Of a DNA stretch of 64,000 bases, positions 47,421 through 57,951 are shown in pieces (the first letter of the stretch is position 1; each line of letters begins with the position of its first letter). The DNA comes from Guyanagaster necrorhizus (taxonomy: Eukaryota > Basidiomycota > Agaricomycetes > Agaricales > Physalacriaceae): assembly GCF_019112545.1 (NCBI RefSeq), contig NW_025064903.1, positions 218,765 to 282,764 on the forward strand, read 5' to 3'. The notes beneath the pieces were generated by a model that was not told the origin of the DNA, did no database searches, and saw nothing but the letters and a program-made list of their open reading frames with translations. Both the position numbers and the translations under genes were made by a program.

Positions 47421-49100
47421 GATTATAATGCAATAAAAGTAGTAACCAACAAATATAATTGTCTTCTTTAATGAATCTACAGTGCATAAACAGTAATAGT
47501 ATACATACAATGGTCTTAGATCTCTCTAAGTCTCAAGGCTTTTCATTTTATCAAAACAAGAGATGGCAACAGATGTTGTTGGACCTCAAGGCAAAGAGTA
47601 CTGTAGCTTAATACAATATGTCAAAACACTCTCACAAAACCCTCAAAATATCCTAAGCACAGCTCAGATTACCTCAAAATCCTTAACACACACAATACAT
47701 GACTCAAAGCTTTGTGCTCTAAGCAGAAACTAATCACAAACATGTTTACAAGAGTCAAAGAGCACAGATCTCTGTTTACAAGTTTTCAAACCAATCATAG
47801 ACCCACAGAATTTGAACCTATATGATCCAGAGACACAAAACACAATAAAACACTGTCCAACAGACCAAAGGGTTTGAACCTCTGCTACCTATAGTGCTGT
47901 GCATCACAAATACCTCAAAAAATCAAGATGATGCCCTGCAGACACCACTCTCTTATTCTCAGATTAGAGCATGATCTAAAACCTCTTATCAAACTGGGCT
48001 CAAATCCTTTACAAGCTTCAATGCTTCACTTAGTTCTCAAAGCTCTCTCAATAATAGTCAATAATGCATTTATTCTCTCACCTGAAGTTACAAACACAAA
48101 TTCAGAGCTAGAGTGCAAGACTTTCTGTGCTCAATACACTATAACTGTGAGGGTCAGAAACTTGTATTCTACTCATACAATATTGTATTTAAATACTCTA
48201 CTGTGGTACTTACTAATACAATCCTACTATGGTATCTTCAAAGCATGGGACTCTGTGCCAGATCCTGCAGGTATTATTCATATGCATATTGCAGTTGCTA
48301 TGCTTATTCTCTTCTGGACCAGGACTGCACAATGTTTCCTTACTAGCAGACCTCAGCTAGCAGGCCTAGCCAGGTCTGCTTGCTTTCTTATTTCTCCAGT
48401 GACACATCTCTGACAGTGGTAAACTGTTCCAGACCCTCAGAGTTATCTCCCATGTCTGGAGTCAGCCACAATAGTTATGTTCTCTTTTTCAGTGTCTCAA
48501 CATTCTCTTCAGCTCACAAAATGCACTGCTTCTAGTCTGACATGCATCAATTAATTCATCCAATATAGTATGTATCATACCTCAGTATGATACAGAGTCT
48601 TTTGCTGTGTTAAGCATGCTAAAGCACTGTAAGTATGCATGTGAGTCTCTGAGCAGTACATGAGCTATTTATCTCTGAGAGTAGTATTTCTCTATCTATT
48701 CCTCTATTGTCATCATTTTATTTCTCCATTCAGCACCCAGTTATTCAGATACCTTTCTTTGGATCTCAGTTCTCTGTTCTAAGGCATATCCTATCAGTAC
48801 ATCAATGGCTGTGCATCCTTGATCAATGTGATCAGGATTGCTGATCATATTTTGATCACATTCTTTTTATCTTTAGCATGCCCCCTTGTAATGGTATTGG
48901 CATGTTTAGAGCCAAGTGCTGAAACCTCACATGCAGTCTAACCCCTCTGGTATTAGTCTGCTACTAGGCCATGCACTCTGCTCATTGTTACTTCAGTTTA
49001 GCCTTATAATAGCTAGGTTTCTGTGTGCTCTTATCTTATTCTCCATTACATGCTTACTGGACTGAAATGCCATCCATGTATTCTCAATTTTTGCAATTTT
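47421..49100. mobile_element. Probable extra insertion in the leader of element B
   Basis: In element A the leader between LTR and gag is about 100 nt; here the equivalent gap is about 1.7 kb. It is CpG-free and AT-rich. It has two short tRNA-like T-arm motifs (GGTTCAAACC on the minus strand near 47868-47880, GGTTCAAATT near 47810-47820). I could not set exact ends or class. The longest frame is 161 codons (47928-48413 plus) without recognised motifs. Confidence 0.4.
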
Positions 49101-49173
49101 ATATGCTTGAACATAGAGAAAATGTGTCATCATGATAGGTGTAAGAAAAGAGAAATAGAAGTCTTGAACTAAT

Positions 49174-49420
49174 TGTTAGGTCTGAGTGACACATGATCAA
49201 TAACACATAGTAAATAAGCACTGTATCATATTTGTACAATCACACTTAAGTCCACTTAGTGTGTTTATAGATGTTATGTTCCAAGATCAATACAAATAGT
49301 TGACTCAAGGTAAAGTGGTAGAATAAAGGATAGTTCAAGACTAGAGATACATAGTATTATCTACACTACTTATATACCTCTGAGCCTGTCACTAAATATA
49401 CTATTACTAATTGTAAGTGT
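49174..49420 (-). repeat. Element B LTR (right, 5' LTR), truncated
   Basis: This matches the left LTR from TGTTAGG to TAATTGTAAGTGT (about 247 bp) and then departs. The missing ~210 bp were not found nearby. Confidence 0.8.
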
Positions 49421-49913
49421 TGATCTCTGCACTTGCTCAGGCATAGAAACATGCAGAAATTTTATTATTACAGATATTACCAGCATAAATAACAGATATC
49501 AACAAAGATATTCTAAAGACTTAGCTTGAATCTGGTCTTCAAGACAAATGTGAGTTTCTGCAGAAGTTTGTTGAAGGTATATGTGCTTATAGCTGTCAAT
49601 GTTACTTCTTACTCAGTGAGATTACAGGCACATATAATATAGTAAGTACTAATATATAACTCTCTTTTTCTGCCAGTGTAATTATTTTCAGATATATCTC
49701 ACAAACATGCATGACCATGGTTGTATTTTAGTGTGAGTGAGCTATTTGTGCCTTCTGAACAGCATTGGATATGGTATAAGCATCCACATAAAGCTTCTCT
49801 CAGAGATATAATTTAATTATATTTTCTCATTTGATTCTTCTAATCTTTGCAGGTTATGATATTGCAATTTCTCAAGGCTTGTATCACAATCCATATACTT
49901 TGCATGTTCTTTT
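49421..49913. mobile_element. CpG-free remnant between element B and solo LTR C
   Basis: The plus-strand text looks like a decayed coding region (for example KCEFLQKFVEGICAYSCQCY) with many stops. It continues beyond solo LTR C at 50381, so C split it. It may be the right half of the older remnant at 37957-39780. Confidence 0.45.
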
Positions 49914-50375
49914 TGTTAGACCTAGGTTGCATGTAATTAAAACATGTGATAAATAGGTGCTGTATTATATTCATACAGTCACACCTAAGTCCACTTGTTG
50001 TGCTCTATTGATTGGTGTACTTTCAAGGCCAAAGACAAGTGGCTCAAGAATAAAGTAATGTGAATAAACTTTAGCTTGAAGCTGGGGTTATATCAGTGAG
50101 AGCTGTCCTATTTATATACAAGTCAGTCATTGAGAGAAATATACTACTGCCTATTATACTAGTTCTTATCTTTGTGCCCTTTATCCTTGAGCATTATTAC
50201 TGTCTACAAAAAGGTTGTTGTGTATTGTTGAAGACTGTTGTCACATCAAAAGACAATGATAAATGCAGCTTGTTGTGATGACTAAGCTGGTTCCACAGTC
50301 CTAAGCACTGGTATAGATGCCCTGACTAAGCATAAATAGGGGTTAAAGTAAGGAAAAGATAAAAAAATCATAACA
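49914..50375 (-). mobile_element. Solo LTR C of the same Gypsy family
   Basis: 462 bp, TGTTAGAC...CATAACA, clearly related to the LTRs of A and B (shared TAAGTCCACTT, CAGTCCTAAGCACTGGT, CCCTGACTAAGCA). It is flanked by a perfect 5-bp duplication CTTTT (49909-49913 and 50376-50380), as expected after LTR-LTR recombination. Orientation follows its similarity to A and B. Confidence 0.9.
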
Positions 50376-51300
50376 CTTTTATGAGGATGATACAAATAAT
50401 GCAGTTGGTGGTGCTTGGATGGCTATGCAATATATTAATGTTATACCTTCTTAAAGTCTCATAATTCACCAATATTATTCAGATTAAAGATGCACTGGCT
50501 AATTTGATGTGGGCAAAATTGAGTGCCAACTAGCAATATCAGCTATGCACCACTATTGCTGATGTTTCCTAGAAGCTGATGAACATATAGCTTTCATGGA
50601 TTGGTAGCCTCTTTCAGAACCTATATGGACAGTTCTTTGCAGAGCCTATGATGACAATGCAATTCAGCAAGAACAGATAGGAGACCTGCACTATTGTGGT
50701 CTGTTTTTCTCCATATCCAAGTGGCTTATTGCTGTGGCTTCTGGCTATCTCAAATTCTCCTCTTGTATTTTTCATATCAAACAGAAACAGAACAGGATGT
50801 AGTCAACCATTAATAAAATTCATGGATTAGACTTTGTGAGAGATGATGCTACTCCATTCATTCTTGACTCTGAATTCAATGCTGACATCCAGGGCTCTAA
50901 TCAAGTTAGACCTTATGACCAAGGTCACTGCTTGGCTGAAGAGGCTTCAATGTTATTTAGTTGACTTCTAACAGGATCTGTTGATGATGAAAAGATCCTG
51001 AAGAATCAATAATGGCCATGACTTCTTCAGTCAAAAACACCTTCTTGCCAGTAGCATGAGGCTCTTAGCTGACAGTTCTACAATCAGTCTAAAAGGCAGA
51101 ATTAATTCTTAGACATGGGCTGGCAGAGCATGTCCCCTTCATGTCCATTGGTCTTTCTCTAGGGTTGCTGTGGCACCTTTGTTACATCACTTGCCAGCAT
51201 GTTACCAGATTTACAAAGATTCCTGACACTGTCTTCAGATGTATATTCTGACCTTAATCAAATTGTTATTTTACTTAATTATTTTTCCCCAGTCTAGCGT
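50376..51300. mobile_element. CpG-free remnant, right edge of the island
   Basis: AT-rich, coding-like on the plus strand in short runs (for example IKDALANLMWAKLSANQQYQ) with stops; family not recognised. It ends within about 70 bp of the stop codon of the next gene. Confidence 0.45.
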
Positions 51301-51367
51301 CATCATTAAATCTCATAACTATCACCAAAATGAATTCAAATTTTTCAAACATAATCATACAACAATT

Positions 51368-52322
51368 TTAGTCTTCCCAAACTGACATTGGCTCAGAATG
51401 TACAGCAGGGAAAAGCTTCATGTCATGGAAAAGTTGACTCCTTGGCATTGAAACATATGAGCGAGGTGGATGACGAGGAAGTTCTGGAGTCAGTGGAGGA
51501 TGGACATGAATGCCAATCATCATTGGCATCTCAGGAACTCTGCTCCACCGCATGTAGAGCATTATAAGGAGAAGAAAGACTGCGAGTGACCCAAGGATGG
51601 ACGCAATGATGATTGGGGTCCACAACATTTCGGCAATCTGACGTGAGACGAGCCGTCGGAACCTCGGAGGAACGTGCTGGTCGACAAATGCTGGGATGGG
51701 AGGGCAGAAGGTTATTGTGAGATGGCCAGGGACTAGGACAGAGTCTGTGAGTTAGGCTTTGGAGAAAAACGAGTCCAACTACTCACCAGAAGTACACGAG
51801 TACCTGGTAAGAATCAGTGCACGCTACCGATTATGCAAAAAGGTGACGTACAGCAAGCTTATGGGGATGGAGGACGTGCCCAAATTGCCAATGGTCCCGC
51901 AATGGAATTCAGACTCGTCGACGCGAACTGTGGGGCAGTTTTCGCCTTGAGGACCGCAGGATCCTGATTTCGTGAGCATGGAACTCGGAAGGTAGGAAGT
52001 ACCCGTACCTTGATCTAAGAACCTGGAGCGAGTCAGGAAATGCGATCCAGGAATAGAAGGCGACTCACACAGATAGGATCTCTGCACTATGGTACGAGTG
52101 CACCCCCTCGGCCCTGGTACCATCTTCATGAATTATCAATGGCTGTCTTTATCAGTCTTGTCTGCCTGCAGGTATACCAGAAAAGCCTCACACTTCCAGA
52201 GCCACAGCTGCAAATCACGGTATTATTAGTTCACAGCCGAAACCAAGTTCGCGTCCCACTTACTTATTTTCCAAGCGAACGATGAATGCCATGGTGGTAG
52301 GGAAAAGGAACGAAAAGAGCAT
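51368..52322 (-). CDS. Thaumatin/'glycopeptide'-like surface protein with C-terminal membrane anchor
   Basis: Seven exons (52322-52264, 52207-52178, 52113-52069, 52022-52009, 51963-51852, 51803-51787, 51744-51368) join in phase to 217 aa. Two are microexons of 14 and 17 nt. Met1 begins a hydrophobic leader (LFSFLFPTTMAFIV). Then come ENNCGSGSVRLFW, DQGSCGPQGENCPTVRV and GTSSIPISLLYSC, which follow the spacing of the secreted 'glycopeptide' family of basidiomycetes (NNCG..., GSCG..GE.C, DISL). Unlike those, it continues past Cys-Pro-Pro into a strong transmembrane helix (IIIASILGSLAVFLLLIMLY) and a ~60-residue Pro/Met-rich cytoplasmic tail ending SVWED. The family match is moderate; membrane anchoring is clear. 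ATG 52292 is an alternative start and an upstream exon is possible. Confidence 0.7.
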
Positions 52323-52455
52323 CCAGCACTGTAGATAGAACAACATGAGAGTAGGTGGTAAAAAGAACTGGGGTACGTCTCAATATAGTTGACGTCTCCA
52401 GTGTTCTATGGACATGTTCTACGCAGCTTGTCGTAATGGAGGTCCGCCGTTATAG

Positions 52456-52997
52456 TTATTGACGACGGATGGGATCAGGCTTCTTGGAGACTAAGAATGA
52501 ATTAGAGTTGGAAAGAAGCAATTAAGGCTCTCGCCGAGCTGCTGTTATGAACCATGCACACCTGGTGTAAGATATTTCTACCAACCTCCAGGATTGTCGT
52601 CGCGACGGCAGCATGAGTACATGGCAAAGAAGCGGCATCCTTCAATGGTAACCGTCAGACACTGCCATGGAAACATCCCGGCTGCCGCTGCATACACAAA
52701 ATCACAATGAAAGGTGATCTCGAGCTTTCTTTCACGCGAGTACTAGGCACCGTACCTAGATATTATGACTCATTCCAATCCTCCAGCACTGCTTAACTCG
52801 TTGACTGATGATGCGCTTTTGAGGACCACGGTGTGTATTATTATGTTACCCAACATTAGACAGGTGTCGTACCAAACGAACTTAAATGCCACCTCGCCAA
52901 TCTGGAACAATATTCTCACCCATCCGGGTTCCTTACCATGTAGCATCCACAGCATCGTATATTTAGTCCCTCTACATCTAAAATAAATAGGATTAGT
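52456..52997 (-). pseudogene. Unresolved minus-strand gene fragment
   Basis: One convincing exon (about 52690-52588) reads AGMFPWQCLTVTIEGCRFFA then MYSCCRRDDNPG. It splices to a short last exon (SKKPDPIRRQ, stop 52458-52456). Upstream, 52956-52770 holds IGEVAFKFVWYDTCLMLG, but I could not join it without a stop. A Copia-type solo LTR sits right upstream (53004). Perhaps it is a gene damaged by that insertion, or one whose 5' exons I failed to resolve. The product is unknown. Confidence 0.35.
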
Positions 52998-53003
52998 ATG
53001 TCC

Positions 53004-53220
53004 TGTTGGAAATCCTCAGTGTTGCACAGGGTAGACTCCAGGCTGGTAAAGCCAGAAAGAATGAACTTCTTATTCTACAGCTCCTACAGAGCTTGTATTT
53101 ATACTCTCCGGGCTTATATCTAGAATTTACTACAACTTTCTCTTTCTCTCGAGCTTACTCATCAACTCTCGGCATGATGCCAGATTGCCCTTTCTAGAAC
53201 TTTCCAGCAAAATCCCAACA
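53004..53220. mobile_element. Copia-type solo LTR with target duplication
   Basis: 217 bp starting TGTTGGAAATCC and ending CCCAACA (terminal TGTTGG/CCAACA inverted repeat). It is flanked on both sides by TGTCC (52999-53003 and 53221-53225). TGTTGG ends are typical of Ty1/Copia LTRs. CTCTCCGGGCTTATA-like promoter text lies inside. Its CpG is largely retained, so it is younger than the island. Confidence 0.88.
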
Positions 53221-53586
53221 TGTCCCTATGTTAGTACACTGCCAAATGTGTGGCAGACACTGATAACCATGTCCTTCATTGAAAACACATCCGACAAGTA
53301 AAGCATAGGAACATCTGCACCTATATCCTTCAGCAGTCGGCCACAAATTTGGGCGAATGCAATCGAATCTATCCCACAGGAAGTTAAAGACTCCTCGAGA
53401 ACGACGGCATTGATGCAATCAACGAGTATTTAATCTTCAACCTTATCCTCGGGTGAGCCCCCATTAAATTTTGATATACCTTGTAGATTTAGTCGTAAAA
53501 AAGCATTTCATGCCATTGATACATGCAGTAAACGTTACAAGAAAAATCAAGAAATCGTGATCCACATCATAGCTAACATTAAGATC
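53221..53586. other. Spacer with no recognised gene
   Basis: This 366-bp spacer between the solo LTR and the stop of sugar transporter 2 has one 74-codon minus frame (53194-53418) that I consider chance. Confidence 0.4.
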
Positions 53587-55923
53587 TTAATGGCCCACAC
53601 CTTTCTCAAACACAGTAATACTTTCCACCTCTTCCAAGTGGTAGAGCGGCTCCAGGACGGCGTTTCGCTGTCCAAGTACCCACTTCTTGATCCAGTACGG
53701 TAGGAAGGTGCCTCCCTGATAGGCGACGTGCTTCCACGTCGGCACAGCGAACACATAGTCGAGTTCCTCAAGTGTTCTTTGTTTGGTTTCCGGCAGCAGG
53801 AAGAAGATCATTATCAGCGCGAGCACATTAAGCCCTGCATAGAACCCGAATGCTATAGGTAGCCGTCATGTCATTTAACGATTTGGCCCAAGAAACGAGC
53901 AACAACTCACATCCTACTTCTGTTAGCGCCGTAAGCATACGCGGGAACGTGATGGATAGGACGGCCGCCCAGCCCAGACAAGTAGCAACAGCCCACGACA
54001 TGCCCATCTCACGATGCGTAAGCGGGAACACCTCAGCTGAATATGTGAATGGTACGGGTCCTTCTCCGGGCGAATAGAACGCTACAAGAACAGTGATGAA
54101 AATAGTAAATCAATAGTGGGCCCCTTGATGTCGGCTTACCAGCAAAGATGAAGATAAACAGCGCGATCAGCGGTACTTTTGCAGAGCTTCCATCCGGGAT
54201 CAAGAAGCAAAGCCCTGCAGCAAACAGAGTCCAGGCCATGTTTGGGAATGTGAACAACAGGAGGTTTCGTCGACCGAAGGTATCAATGGTCTGATATCAT
54301 TAGCACGTATGTATTGAATTGAATGCCGTGTTTTACTGACCCAAACAGCAGGGAATGCGAACAGCCAGTTGACCAATCCGAAGCCGAAGCTAGCCCACAT
54401 CGCCTGGCCGGTGGAGTACCCTGCTCGGACGAACACCGTCGAGGAATAGAACGCGATGATATTGATACCGCACATTTGCTGAGCGATCATGACCACCCAG
54501 CTTGCGAGTGTCGCGCGGCGAACACTGGACGACTACCGTGAGATGGAATGCATTGTTGTATGCGGCATCATACAACTCACCGAGGAATGGTGAACAACTC
54601 GATGACACGGGATATATACGTGCTTCCTTTGATGACCTCGTATTCCTCAATGAGCTGTCGGTGGACATAGTACAAGTCTCTGGCGGCTTGCAGTTCGGTG
54701 TTCCTTAGCCGTTTGAAGGACTTGAATGCATCAGCGTATCGACCTTTCTTCATATACCACCGCGGAGACTCTACACCCCCATGCAAGTTAGATTCCCTCC
54801 TTCGTGCTTGGTAGAGTCAAACGCACCAGGACAGAAATATATTCCGATAACCAACGGCACCGCCGGTAGGAAAGCGCTGCCGAGCTGCAGCCGCCAGGCA
54901 ATATTCCCAACGCGGTAGAGGATAAGATTGGCACAGAAACCAAGGAAGATACCAAAAGCGGTCCACATCTGCCAACTCATCACTAACCCTCCCCGAATTG
55001 CGGCTGGTGTATTCTCTGCGGCGAAGACGGGGGTCGTGCTAGCCTTGGGACCCATCCCGAGACCAAGAAGCAGCCGGCATATCTGATCATTATCAAGTCA
55101 GATCGAGTTTCTGTACGGCAAGGCAAGGGTACACACGAAGAGCTGAGGCCATGTCTGGGTGAAACCAGAACCAATGACAGCTGCCGTACAGAAGATCCCA
55201 CAAAAGAAAATCGTCCCTCGACGACCAAGGTAGTTGTTCAGTGGGTCAGTGAGCCAACATCCGAGGAGGGCGCATGCGATGTAGGGGCTGCGAGTTGACC
55301 GTGTAAGCGGACTGAATTGACGGACGACGATGATTACGTACCCGGCGTTAATAGTCCCAACGATCCATTCATTGTGTTCTCTATTCGGAGCACTGTTGTC
55401 TGTAGGGATACCAAACTCGGTCGGGAAAGACAAGTTAGCACCGTTCGAACCGGTCTGATCCCATCCCTGCACCGCGGCAGCGAGGGAGCAGATGATAACG
55501 GTCATGTACAGGTCTTTTGGCTGAGACCATTTGTCTGTCGAAGATGTCAGTAAAGATATCCTGCAAAGAAGGTCAGAGAGGTAACGTACGTGTCTTTTCT
55601 CTCCTGATTGTCTCTCGGTCCGCCTCATCCAACAACGGCAGCGTCTCGAATGCACCAGGATTCTGAGCGAGCAATGCGCCCTTTTTGAATGTCTCCGTGT
55701 ATTCGTCGAAACCTTTCTCCTTGGTGAACTCTTCTACTTGCGCGAGAAGCTTGTCCTGGGGAATACCATGGAGGGGATTTTGGATCCTAGGGCCCACGGG
55801 GAAGTTGTAAGCGATACGGGTGCGGGGAATATTAACATAAATAGATGTTCACCGCGCATTGACATTGCTGACGAGATTGGCGTGATCGTGCCGCTCTTCA
55901 GATCCTTTTTCTGGGTCAGACAT
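53587..55923 (-). CDS. MFS sugar transporter 2
   Basis: Start ATG 55923 opens [20 protein letters not shown]. The first splice joins ...NAR to [20 protein letters not shown], giving a soluble N-terminus of about 95 residues. Membrane core motifs in order: [32 protein letters not shown] (loop 2-3), [50 protein letters not shown] (sugar-porter QxxxGxNxxxYY-like), [33 protein letters not shown] and [20 protein letters not shown]. The stop is at 53589-53587. All signatures of the MFS sugar porter family are present, and the [12 protein letters not shown] type recalls fungal proton-coupled hexose or polyol transporters. It has at least eight introns. Substrate is unknown. It is not close in sequence to transporter 1. 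Confidence 0.92.
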
Positions 55924-57652
55924 CGTTCCCGGCGGAAGAAAGGGAAAGCGAGAGTGGCTTGGACGCGGAAGACGCTGGGCATCCTTGGCTTTTATACTGG
56001 TCTCGTTATCCTGTCAGGGCGATCAAATATCAATGCGGGGAATGTAGAAGCATCATCGAACTTCTATATCTAGAACTTCAAACATTTTCCGCCATGTTCC
56101 GAAGCGGCTGTAGCACCTATTATTTATTATTTGCACACGACGTCAGTAACCATGTGCTTCGTCGAGTCTGGTTTCTAGTATTTCACGCCACCTGGCGGGA
56201 TGTCTCTGACAATAATGATTGTTTTCACTCCAAGGAGAGGCACGGTAACGACAACGAGAACACTCACAACGTGCTGGTAAAGAGGCTTTACAATGTATAG
56301 CAGAGGTCGTGGCTGGTCACGCATCTCCCCCATATATGTGAGCCTGAACTCACCATCTCCATCTGTGTGGTCATCTGAGGATGCAGGTGTGACGCAGATG
56401 TTCTGGAAGATGAAATTCTTGACCCGGACCGTGTGGACAGAGCTCAATCGCATCAGTTGGTCAACGCCTCGATTTTCGAACGATTGGTAAAAATGACGAC
56501 CCAAGTAAGAGCCGGCCGTACTATCGCTGGTTGCTATGAAAAGAACGAAAAGCGGCAGTGGTAGGGTTGGCTGCGGACAGAATGGAAACCCGAATGGGTT
56601 AAGCCATTGTATAGAATCCGGTCGAACCACTGACGGACAGCGAGGATTAATCAATACAAAAGGATCGACTTCTTGGCAGTGATGGACAGTTTCAATCATC
56701 CTTAATGCCGTATACGAAGCGCTAGGGCACATCAGACCACGACGTACATAACAGAGAGCGTAGCATGCCTACTATGACATACAATGCTGTGGTGCCGTTT
56801 ATGTATCAGGGAGCACAACTACCACTACCTTGCGCCGGAATTGCAGCGGAACGCTTCTCATGCGTCAGTCAAGTCAGAATGGTTTACAATCTTACGTACC
56901 CAACAAAGTCAACGCGACGGATATAACGATGCACATCTCGTCTGGAGCCCGTGGCCCCCAAAAGAACTGTAGTTCGATTCAGCGTCTAAGGCAGAATTCG
57001 CGCTAAACCCTACGCGGCTTATACGGATTCGGACCTAGAACCCGGATCATTGTTGCCGTCCCTGGCGGAGCAATGGGAAGATGGCAGAAAATACTACAGT
57101 AGCGTGATAGTATCATGAACCCTGAGCTGTAGAAAGCGGGAAAACAAAACGAGAATCATTTGACGACATCTCGTGGATGATCTTGAAAGTGGTATCAATT
57201 TGAATCAAAAACCGAATGATGCGATTCGATTTACACTCGGCCGAAGAGAAAAAATTTCTAGTAAAGACGTACAGGCAGCTAATAGCTGCGCTGGGTATGT
57301 ACCGATCCATCGGTAGTCAACTGTGCGTGGCTAATGTCTTGGTCATGCCCAGGAGTGTCAATTACCGCGCAGTACTGTTTTACTGAGAGCATCTGCTTAT
57401 CAGTGCACCGTCGGTATCAGTCTCAACCTTTCTTCGCGTAGAAATGCTCTCCCCTTGGACTCTCCGACGAATGGCCTAGCAATGTCAGTATACAGCGCAA
57501 AGATATATCGTGGGGAAAGCGCCGTATTTTGTGGCAAATATTGACAGCCAAGGGGGGGGGGGGCAACGACAAGTCGAAAAAGGAATACGATCACGTGCAC
57601 GCGCTTCGGGAACTGAATTTCGATCAAATCCCCACTCTTCTTCCGCTCTACC
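55924..57652. other. Intergenic stretch with a weak minus-strand exon cluster
   Basis: A minus frame at 56175-56732 (185 codons) contains hydrophobic runs (LPLPLFVLFIATSD, YQHVVSVLVVVTVPLLGVKT). A preceding exon near 56905-56970 reads FFWGPRAPDEMCIVISVALT. Together they suggest a multi-span membrane protein, but I could not join them in phase. A 65-codon minus frame lies at 57113-57310. No family is recognised. Confidence 0.3.
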
Positions 57653-57951
57653 ATGGCCTTGGTATGAGACCTCGTCACTGCTTCAAGTCAATGTTCCCTA
57701 ACGGCACCTCTTCTCTATTTTTCACCATGGGGTTGAACATTGTTTTTCGTCTTTCATCTGGATTCCGGTCAGGACCGCTTTGAACAAGACTTGGGTGGAT
57801 TGGATGCTAGGCAGTTTGGAGAAGGGAAAAGACTGCGTGATGAAGCATTGTTACTCAAGGTGAGCATACCTTGTTTTCTTTCGTGGATATTTGTCGCTTA
57901 CTGAATTTCGCCGTACAGCAACGGCGGGACCATAAAGCATCGGATATTTAA
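57653..57951 (+). CDS. Possible small protein (42 aa), unrecognised
   Basis: Exon 1 is only 9 nt (57653-57661: Met-Ala-Leu, context TACCATGG). Exon 2 (57773-57859) reads DRFEQDLGGLDARQFGEGKR then LRDEALLLK. Exon 3 (57919-57951) reads QRRDHKASDI and stops. Splice sites GT..AG and phase 0 fit at both junctions. The product is charged and probably helical, with no signal peptide. Alternatively, exons 2-3 are the end of a larger gene whose 5' part I misjudged; a long open frame (57529 on) precedes in another phase. Confidence 0.4.

Larger units (their letters stand above)
39781..49420 (-). mobile_element. Element B: older Ty3/Gypsy relative of element A, heavily decayed
   Basis: The left LTR is 39781-40239 and a truncated right LTR is 49174-49420. 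Gene order is the same as in A, on the minus strand, with essentially no CpG left. The internal part is about 2 kb longer than that of A. Most of the excess lies between gag and the right LTR (about 47420-49100), which suggests a further insertion. The right LTR breaks off after TTGTAAGTGT and foreign sequence follows. Confidence 0.85.
29516..51300. mobile_element. Nested transposable-element island with extreme CpG depletion
   Basis: The CpG dinucleotide almost vanishes right of 29511 and returns at about 51298-51460. The exceptions are the younger element A (29951-37951) and a few isolated sites. Inside are at least three related minus-strand LTR elements (A, B, solo LTR C) and older remnants. 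Flanking host genes on both sides are CpG-rich and intact. Composition is AT-rich with many TG/CA. Confidence 0.85.

Noticed and set aside
47800..47885. tRNA-like GGTTCAAA motifs
   Set aside because: No cloverleaf arms or acceptor stem could be paired; they lie in decayed TE sequence.
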